This document shows positions 58,822 to 64,000 of a DNA stretch of 64,000 nucleotides, one piece after another. The DNA is from Clostridiales bacterium (GTDB lineage Bacteria; Bacillota; Clostridia; Christensenellales; Aristaeellaceae), in the NCBI GenBank assembly GCA_015056145.1, contig SVGY01000002.1, forward strand, positions 124,001-188,000. The letters run 5' to 3'. Position 1 is the first letter of the stretch. Every line of letters begins with the position of its first letter. Both the position numbers and the translations under genes were made by a program. The notes beneath the pieces were generated by a model. That model saw nothing but the letters and a program-made list of their open reading frames with translations. It had not been told where the DNA came from and made no database searches.

Positions 58822-59916
58822 ATGCGAATCAATGTGACCCGCTCCGCCCTGCCTCCCATGGAGGAATATGTGGAGGAAATCCGGGAGCTGTGGGACAGCC
58901 GCTGGCTTACCAACAACGGCATCAAGCTGCGCACCCTGGAGGATCAGCTGCGGCAGTATCTTCATACGCCCCATGCCCTCACCTTTGTAAACGGTCATCT
59001 GGCGCTGGAGTGCCTGCTGAGAGCGCTGAACCTCAAAGGCAAAGTGATCACCACGCCCTTCACCTTTGCCTCCACCACCCATGCACTGGTGCGCTGCGGA
59101 CTCAAGCCCGTTTTCTGCGATATTGAGGATGAGTACTGCACCATGGATCCGCAAAAGGTGGAAGCCCTCATTACGCCTGACACCTGCGCCATCCTGCCGG
59201 TGCATGTGTACGGCAACCTTTGCGATGATCAGGCGCTTTCCGCCATTGCCAAAAAGCACGGCCTGCGGCTGATCTACGATGCGGCCCATGCCTTCGGTGT
59301 CAGCAAGGACGGCATCTCCGCTGCCCAAATGGGCGATGCCGCCATGTTTTCCTTCCACGCCACCAAGGTGTTCCACACCATCGAAGGCGGCTGCGTGACC
59401 ACCTCCGACCCGGAGATCCTCCATTCCCTTGAAATGGAACGCAGCTACGGCATTGTGGACGAAACCACCGTGAGCCACCCCGGCGGCAATTTCAAAATGA
59501 ACGAATTCCAGGCAGCCATGGGCCTGTGCAACCTGCGCCATGCGGAGGAAAACCTTGCCCTGCGCAGGCATGCGGCGGAAACATACCACAGCCTTTTGGG
59601 CGGCCGTGAGGATATGCTCCTGCCCAGAATGCAGCCCGGAGTTACGCACAATTATGCTTACTTCCCGGTACGCTTTCCCGGCGAGGGCAGAAGGGATGCT
59701 GCCGCAAAGAAACTTGCGGAGCATGGTGTTTTCGCAAGGAAGTACTTCTACCCCCTCACCAACGATTTTGCATGCTATGAAAACCTGCCCGGCTTTGATT
59801 CTTCTTTGACCCCCGTAGCCAGAAAAATCTCCGGAGAGGTACTCACCCTGCCCCTCTACCCGGGGCTCAGCGATGAAGAGATTCTGTTTATCGCAAATAT
59901 TCTCAAGGAAATGTGA
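58822..59916 (+). CDS. DegT/DnrJ/EryC1/StrS-type PLP aminotransferase
   Basis: A 364-residue sugar-nucleotide aminotransferase. FVNGHLALECLL binds the cofactor phosphate, YDAAHAFG carries the pyridine-nitrogen aspartate, and FSFHATKVFHTIEGG holds the Schiff-base Lys near 182. Members transaminate nucleotide-linked ketosugars (for example 4-keto-6-deoxy sugars). Substrate is not predictable. The flippase gene begins 10 bp downstream. Confidence 0.92.
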   Translation: MRINVTRSALPPMEEYVEEIRELWDSRWLTNNGIKLRTLEDQLRQYLHTPHALTFVNGHLALECLLRALNLKGKVITTPFTFASTTHALVRCGLKPVFCDIEDEYCTMDPQKVEALITPDTCAILPVHVYGNLCDDQALSAIAKKHGLRLIYDAAHAFGVSKDGISAAQMGDAAMFSFHATKVFHTIEGGCVTTSDPEILHSLEMERSYGIVDETTVSHPGGNFKMNEFQAAMGLCNLRHAEENLALRRHAAETYHSLLGGREDMLLPRMQPGVTHNYAYFPVRFPGEGRRDAAAKKLAEHGVFARKYFYPLTNDFACYENLPGFDSSLTPVARKISGEVLTLPLYPGLSDEEILFIANILKEM

Positions 59917-59925
59917 GGCGAACCC

Positions 59926-61392
59926 ATGAGTCAGCAGCGCAGCCGCAAAGCGGCTTCCTCCTTTTTGTTCAAGCTGATGGAAAGCCTCGGCGCACAGATC
60001 ATCGCCCTTGTGGTAAAGATCATTCTGGCCCGTATCCTTCTGCCGGAGGATTACGGCGTGCTGGCCATGCTGCTGGTTTTTACCGCCATCGCCCAGACCT
60101 TTGTGCAAAGCGGCCTGAATACTGCTTTGATCCAGCGGCAGGACATTGACGAAACGGACCGCTCCACCGTTTTCTATTTCAGCCTTGGCATGGCGGCGCT
60201 GCTGTATGCAATTTTGTTCTTCAGCGCTCCCTGGCTGAGCAAGCTGTGCAAGATGCCCGGACTGGACAAGTACCTCCGGGTGTTGGCGTTGATGCTTTTC
60301 CCCGGGGCGGCCCTCAGCGTGCAGAACGCCCATGTGGCCCGGCAGATGGAGTTCCGCAAGCTGATGCTGGCAACGCTGGTTTCCACGCTGCTTTCCGGCG
60401 TCATCGGCATTATTATGGCCTACAGCGGCTTTGGCATATGGGCGCTGGTTTGGCAGCAGCTTTCCGCACAGCTGATTTTGAGCCTGATCCTTTTCTTTGT
60501 GGTAAAGTGGCGGCCCCGGTGGCTTTTCTCCATCCGGCGGGCCGGCAACCTGTTCCGCTTCAGCTGGAAGCTGCTGGTTTCCAGCCTGATGGATACGGGC
60601 TACCGCAAGCTGCGCTCCTTCGTTATCGGCCGAGAGTTCGATTCCGAGGCGCTGGCCTATTATGAACAGGGCGCCCTGTACCCGGAACTGATGATGAACG
60701 CCGTCAACGGTTCCATCCAGAGCGTGATGCTGCCGGTGTTGTCCGAGCAGCAGAACGAGCCGGACAGGCTCAAGCAGACCATGCGCCGCTCGGTAATGGT
60801 ATCCAGCTTTCTGGTGCTGCCCATGATGGCAGGCCTTGCAGCTGTGGCCAAGCCGCTGGTGCTCCTTCTGCTCACGGACAAGTGGCTGCCCTGCGTGCCC
60901 TTTTTGCAGATCTGCTGCATCGATTTCGCCTTCTACCCCATCCACACCGCCAATCTGCAAGCCATCAACGCCATGGGCCGCAGTGATGTGTTCCTGCGGC
61001 TGGAGGTCATCAAAAAGGCCTACGGCATCGGCATCCTGCTGATTACCGTATTCTGCTTCAACGGCGTTCTGCCCATTGCCTGGGGCGCTGTGGTATCCAC
61101 CGTGCTCAGCAGCTTTGTAAACGCCTGGCCCAACAAGAAGCTCATCGGCTACGGCTATCTGGAACAGATCCGGGATATACTCCCTCCTGTGGGAATGGCC
61201 CTTGTCATGTTCCTGCTGGTAAGCCTTCTGGGCCTTGTACCGCTTTCCCCCCTGCCCCTGCTGGCTGTGCAGGTTGCGGCAGGCGTAGCCGTATACGCCC
61301 TTTTGAGCCTGCTGTTCAGGCCCGAAGCATTCCGCTACCTTGTGGAAGCGGTGAAATCCTTTATTGCCAAGCGAAAGGAGCAAACCCCATGA
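59926..61392 (+). CDS. Polysaccharide flippase (MOP superfamily, Wzx-like)
   Basis: A 488-residue protein with about 14 membrane helices. The N-terminus SSFLFKLMESLGAQIIALVV and the following LARILLPEDYGVLAML match oligosaccharide exporters that move lipid-linked glycans across the membrane. TGAGGCG lies before the ATG. It overlaps the ATP-grasp gene by 4 bp. Confidence 0.9.
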   Translation: MSQQRSRKAASSFLFKLMESLGAQIIALVVKIILARILLPEDYGVLAMLLVFTAIAQTFVQSGLNTALIQRQDIDETDRSTVFYFSLGMAALLYAILFFSAPWLSKLCKMPGLDKYLRVLALMLFPGAALSVQNAHVARQMEFRKLMLATLVSTLLSGVIGIIMAYSGFGIWALVWQQLSAQLILSLILFFVVKWRPRWLFSIRRAGNLFRFSWKLLVSSLMDTGYRKLRSFVIGREFDSEALAYYEQGALYPELMMNAVNGSIQSVMLPVLSEQQNEPDRLKQTMRRSVMVSSFLVLPMMAGLAAVAKPLVLLLLTDKWLPCVPFLQICCIDFAFYPIHTANLQAINAMGRSDVFLRLEVIKKAYGIGILLITVFCFNGVLPIAWGAVVSTVLSSFVNAWPNKKLIGYGYLEQIRDILPPVGMALVMFLLVSLLGLVPLSPLPLLAVQVAAGVAVYALLSLLFRPEAFRYLVEAVKSFIAKRKEQTP

Positions 61393-62351
61393 GCCGCATT
61401 CTTCTTACCGCCGCCGGTTCCATATCCGCACTGCCGGCAATGGAACGCTACCGTGCCATGGGCCATGAGGTTTTTGCCTGCGATATTTATGACCGCAGCT
61501 GGAATGCCGCTTCCACCCTTGCGGACGGTTTCTTCCAGTCCCGGCTGGCCACGGATGGCGAAAGCTACGTCGCCCAGATGCTTGAGGAAGTAAAGCGGCT
61601 GCAAATCCATTATCTCATCCCTCTGACCGATCCGGAAGTGGACGTCCTCTCCGGACGCAAAGCGGATTTCGCCGCCCTGGGCTGCACCCTCTGCACCCCG
61701 GAAAAGGACGTGGCGACCCTTTTGCGCAGCAAGGATGAAATGAACCGCTTCCTTGAAAAAAACCTTGATGTTACTGCCGGATGCTGCACCATTCCCACCT
61801 GGAAAGCCAGCGGAGACACGCTGCCGCCCTTTGACTTTCCCGTGATCCTCAAGCCCAGCAATGGCCGGTCCAGCCAGGGGCTGGTGGTTGCCCGGGATCA
61901 GCAGGCCTATCTTGCCGCCGCTGCCCTGAGGGACGACTATATCGTCCAGCCCTTTCTTGAGGGAGAGGTATGGTGCGCAGATGTGGCAAGGGATGCCGCC
62001 GGAAATGTATACAGCCTTGCCCGCCGGGAAATCCTCCGCACCACCAACGGCCTTGGCACGACGGTGGAAGTGTTTCCAGGTCATGAACTGGAACGGGCCT
62101 GCGCCTGCATTGCCGAAGCTGCAAACATTGTGGGCGTTGTAAATATGGAATTCATCTGCCACGACGGAGCCTTTTACTTTCTGGAGGTTAACCCCCGGTT
62201 TTCCGGCGGCGTAGGCTTCTCCATGGCCGCAGGAGCTGATTTCGCCGCTGCCATGCTGCTCTGTCACCGGGGAGAATGCCTGCCTGGGAATCAATCTGCC
62301 AAAAAATGTATTCTGGCCAGAGAGAGCCGGATTACCATCACCCGTGAATAA
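61389..62351 (+). CDS. ATP-grasp carboxylate-amine ligase-like protein
   Basis: A 320-residue enzyme with an N-terminal Rossmann-like domain (RILLTAAGSISALPAMERYR) and an ATP-grasp domain (VILKPSNGRSSQGLV, IVQPFLEGEVWCADV, NMEFICHDGAFYFLEVNPRFSG with the metal-binding Glu and Asn). It probably joins an amine to a carboxylate using ATP. Its location after an aminotransferase and a flippase suggests modification of an amino-sugar or a glycan unit (inference). Confidence 0.87.
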   Translation: MSRILLTAAGSISALPAMERYRAMGHEVFACDIYDRSWNAASTLADGFFQSRLATDGESYVAQMLEEVKRLQIHYLIPLTDPEVDVLSGRKADFAALGCTLCTPEKDVATLLRSKDEMNRFLEKNLDVTAGCCTIPTWKASGDTLPPFDFPVILKPSNGRSSQGLVVARDQQAYLAAAALRDDYIVQPFLEGEVWCADVARDAAGNVYSLARREILRTTNGLGTTVEVFPGHELERACACIAEAANIVGVVNMEFICHDGAFYFLEVNPRFSGGVGFSMAAGADFAAAMLLCHRGECLPGNQSAKKCILARESRITITRE

Positions 62352-62378
62352 ACGGGCATAGAAAGGGAGAAATGCAAC

Positions 62379-63584
62379 ATGAAAACCGTAAAAGATCGCC
62401 TTATGGAATACGCCGCCATCGATTCCGGCTCCAGCGAAACCAGCGGCCTGCACCCCTCTACGGAGAAGCAGTGGGATATGGCCCGTCTTCTTGAAAAGGA
62501 ACTGAAGGAAATCGGTGCAGAAAACGTGCGCTTGACGGACAAATGCTATGTCTACGCCGAGATTGCCGCCAATACCGAAGGCCAGCCCGCCATCGGCCTT
62601 ATCGCCCACATGGACACCGCTCCCGCCGCACCCACCGGGCCGGTACACCCCCGCTGCATTGTATACGAAGGCGGTGATCTGGAAGTGGGCAACGGCGCTG
62701 TAATGCGTGCCGAGGAATACGAAAGCCTCAGCCGCCACATCGGCCACGAACTTATCGTAACCGACGGCACCACCCTTCTTGGCGGCGACAACAAGGCCGG
62801 CGTGGCTGAGATCATGACTGCCTGCGAATACTTCATCAACCATCCGGAAGTGAAGCACGGCAAAATCTGCATCGGCTTCACCCCTGACGAGGAGATCGGC
62901 GAAGGCGCAGATTATTTCGACATCCCCGGCTTCGGCGCTGATTTTGCCTACACCGTGGACGGCGGCCCTGCCGGTGAATACGAGTGCGAAAACTTCAACG
63001 GCGCTTCCGCCACCATCAAGGTAAACGGCTTCAACATCCATCCCGGTTCCGCCAAGGACAAGATGAAGAACGCCAGCCGCATCGCCATGGAATTTGCCGC
63101 CCTCCTGCCCGACAGCCAGACTCCCGAGCACACCGAGGGCCGGGAAGGCTTCTATCACCTGTGCGAAATGAAGGGCGAGGAAGCCTGGGCCGAGCTGAAG
63201 TACATCATTCGTGACCACGACGCCGCCAAGTACGAACAGAAGAAGGCGTTCATCAAGACCTGCGCCGACTTCCTCAACGCCCGCTATGGTGAGGGCACCG
63301 TGGAGGCCACTGTGACCGACATGTACCGCAACATGGTGGAGATCATCAACCAGTATCCCGATGTGACCGCCCGTGCTCTGGATGCCATCCGTGCAGCCGG
63401 CGACGAGCCCAAGATGATTCCCATCCGTGGCGGCACCGACGGTGCAAGGCTCAGCCGGGAAGGCCTGCCCTGCCCCAACCTGCCCACCGGCGTGTACAAC
63501 ATGCACGGCGTGCTGGAATACGCCTCCGTACCCGAAATGGAGCGCAGCGTGAAGATGATCATCGCCCTGATTACCGCCCGCTGA
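62379..63584 (+). CDS. pepT: Peptidase T (tripeptide aminopeptidase)
   Basis: A 401-residue M20B dinuclear zinc tripeptidase. AHMDTAP (around 76) has the first metal ligands. DGTTLLGGDNKAGVAE (around 130) holds the bridging Asp, TPDEEIGEGAD (around 170) the catalytic Glu, VDGG a further ligand, and IRGGTDGARLS the C-terminal substrate loop. AAAGGGAG precedes the ATG. It comes 27 bp after the ATP-grasp gene and may be on the same transcript. Confidence 0.95.
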   Translation: MKTVKDRLMEYAAIDSGSSETSGLHPSTEKQWDMARLLEKELKEIGAENVRLTDKCYVYAEIAANTEGQPAIGLIAHMDTAPAAPTGPVHPRCIVYEGGDLEVGNGAVMRAEEYESLSRHIGHELIVTDGTTLLGGDNKAGVAEIMTACEYFINHPEVKHGKICIGFTPDEEIGEGADYFDIPGFGADFAYTVDGGPAGEYECENFNGASATIKVNGFNIHPGSAKDKMKNASRIAMEFAALLPDSQTPEHTEGREGFYHLCEMKGEEAWAELKYIIRDHDAAKYEQKKAFIKTCADFLNARYGEGTVEATVTDMYRNMVEIINQYPDVTARALDAIRAAGDEPKMIPIRGGTDGARLSREGLPCPNLPTGVYNMHGVLEYASVPEMERSVKMIIALITAR

Positions 63585-63618
63585 TCAAATCAGAATACAT
63601 GAAAAAGGACGGATAGCC

Positions 63619-64000
63619 ATGTGGAATAATGTGGATCGCCTGCTGGAAGAAGCCCTGAAAAACGAGCAGTTCCCCGGCTGCGCCTTTGCTGCCGGCCAGG
63701 GGGACAGGGTGCTGCACACCAAAACCTGCGGCCTTCTGAGCCGGGACAGCGACCAGCCCGTAAATGCCGACACCTGCTACGACGTGGGCGCCCTCACCCA
63801 GGTGCTGGTTACAACGCCCCTGTGCCTTATCGCCGTGGAGCAGGGCCTGCTGAATCCCGATGATACCATCGACCGCTTCCTCGAGAATGTGCCTCAGGAA
63901 AAACGGCACATCACCATTGCCCAGCTGCTTACCCAGACCTCCGGCCTGAGCCCGCACTTCCTTTTGCAGGAGGAGGCCCGCAACCGCTCAGATGCTCTCA
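63619..64000 (+). CDS. Beta-lactamase-fold serine-hydrolase-like protein, 3' end outside window
   Basis: The first 127 residues of a class C beta-lactamase-family protein (estB/AmpH type): FPGCAFAAGQGDRVLHTKTCG, then the helix where S-x-x-K is expected, then QLLTQTSGL. Here the expected SxxK (as in ASLTK) reads ALTQ in YDVGALTQVLVTT, so both the nucleophilic Ser and the Lys are absent. The protein may have lost catalysis. AAAAGGACGG precedes the ATG, 34 bp after pepT. The Y-x-N motif is beyond the edge. Confidence 0.82.
   Translation, partial: MWNNVDRLLEEALKNEQFPGCAFAAGQGDRVLHTKTCGLLSRDSDQPVNADTCYDVGALTQVLVTTPLCLIAVEQGLLNPDDTIDRFLENVPQEKRHITIAQLLTQTSGLSPHFLLQEEARNRSDAL

Noticed and set aside
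58732..61383. Leftward 883-codon open frame
   Set aside because: Spans three well supported rightward genes on the opposite strand; composition-driven shadow.

Overview
The window reads as chromosomal DNA of a GC-rich, endospore-forming Gram-positive bacterium of the Clostridia. Supporting signs are a sleB-ypeB germination pair, a GerM homologue, strong AGGAGG ribosome binding sites, TTG and GTG starts, sigma-A type promoters with 17-bp spacers, and several proteins with peptidoglycan-binding repeats and TPTPTP linkers. The relatives that come to mind are gut Clostridia (Oscillospirales or Christensenellales-like), but this placement is an inference and no rRNA is present.

Layout. 1-2.8 kb: lysine/diaminopimelate genes asd (cut by the window edge), dapA, dapB. 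2.8-11.2 kb: a leftward block with an XRE regulator, a DegV protein, RecD2 helicase, a Nudix protein, MnmG, a VanY-type carboxypeptidase and a nucleotidyltransferase. 11.4-15.2 kb: a rightward block with a membrane protein, an ABC exporter and an unusually long mannose-6-phosphate isomerase. 15.2-24 kb: leftward genes for a 2H phosphoesterase, a DUF1015 protein, a 1114-residue bitopic repeat protein, and an 848-bp near-identical duplication (tyrosine phosphatase plus SCP2-like protein) on either side of a membrane protein gene. 24.2-27.8 kb: a PutP-type symporter, a paralogue of that membrane protein, and a small secreted protein. 27.9-30.7 kb: an accessory stretch with a TipAL-like MerR regulator, tRNA-Ser(CGA), a P-loop kinase with a regulatory leader, and an orphan serine recombinase. 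30.7-44.2 kb: RqcH, GerM, a single-chain type II restriction-modification enzyme, a VanW protein, a ROK fructokinase, DUF5711 and CvpA genes, an LRR protein and a PstS-like protein. 44.5-53.8 kb: a ten-gene Mrp/Mbh-type cation/proton antiporter operon. 53.9-64 kb: sleB-ypeB, a HAD phosphatase, an L,D-transpeptidase, a DegT aminotransferase / flippase / ATP-grasp trio, peptidase T, and a beta-lactamase-fold protein cut by the right edge.

Observations that stand out. (1) The P-loop kinase gene is preceded by its own promoter, a 9-codon leader peptide MVIRLRKKN and mutually exclusive stem-loops abutting the ribosome binding site. This is the architecture of drug-inducible translational attenuation, and RLR is a +X+ macrolide-arrest motif. 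It lies about 1 kb from a TipAL-like drug-sensing regulator with a 19-bp-spacer MerR promoter. (2) A structured, non-coding element of about 165 bp occurs twice, each time placed inside a terminator whose hairpin is duplicated exactly on both sides (20 bp in one case, 39 bp in the other). (3) The Mrp-like operon has four complete NuoL/M/N-type subunits and no redox partner. (4) The restriction-modification gene is a base-composition mosaic over its recognition domain. (5) The 848-bp duplication begins inside a start region and ends in a ribosome binding site, which suggests gene conversion.
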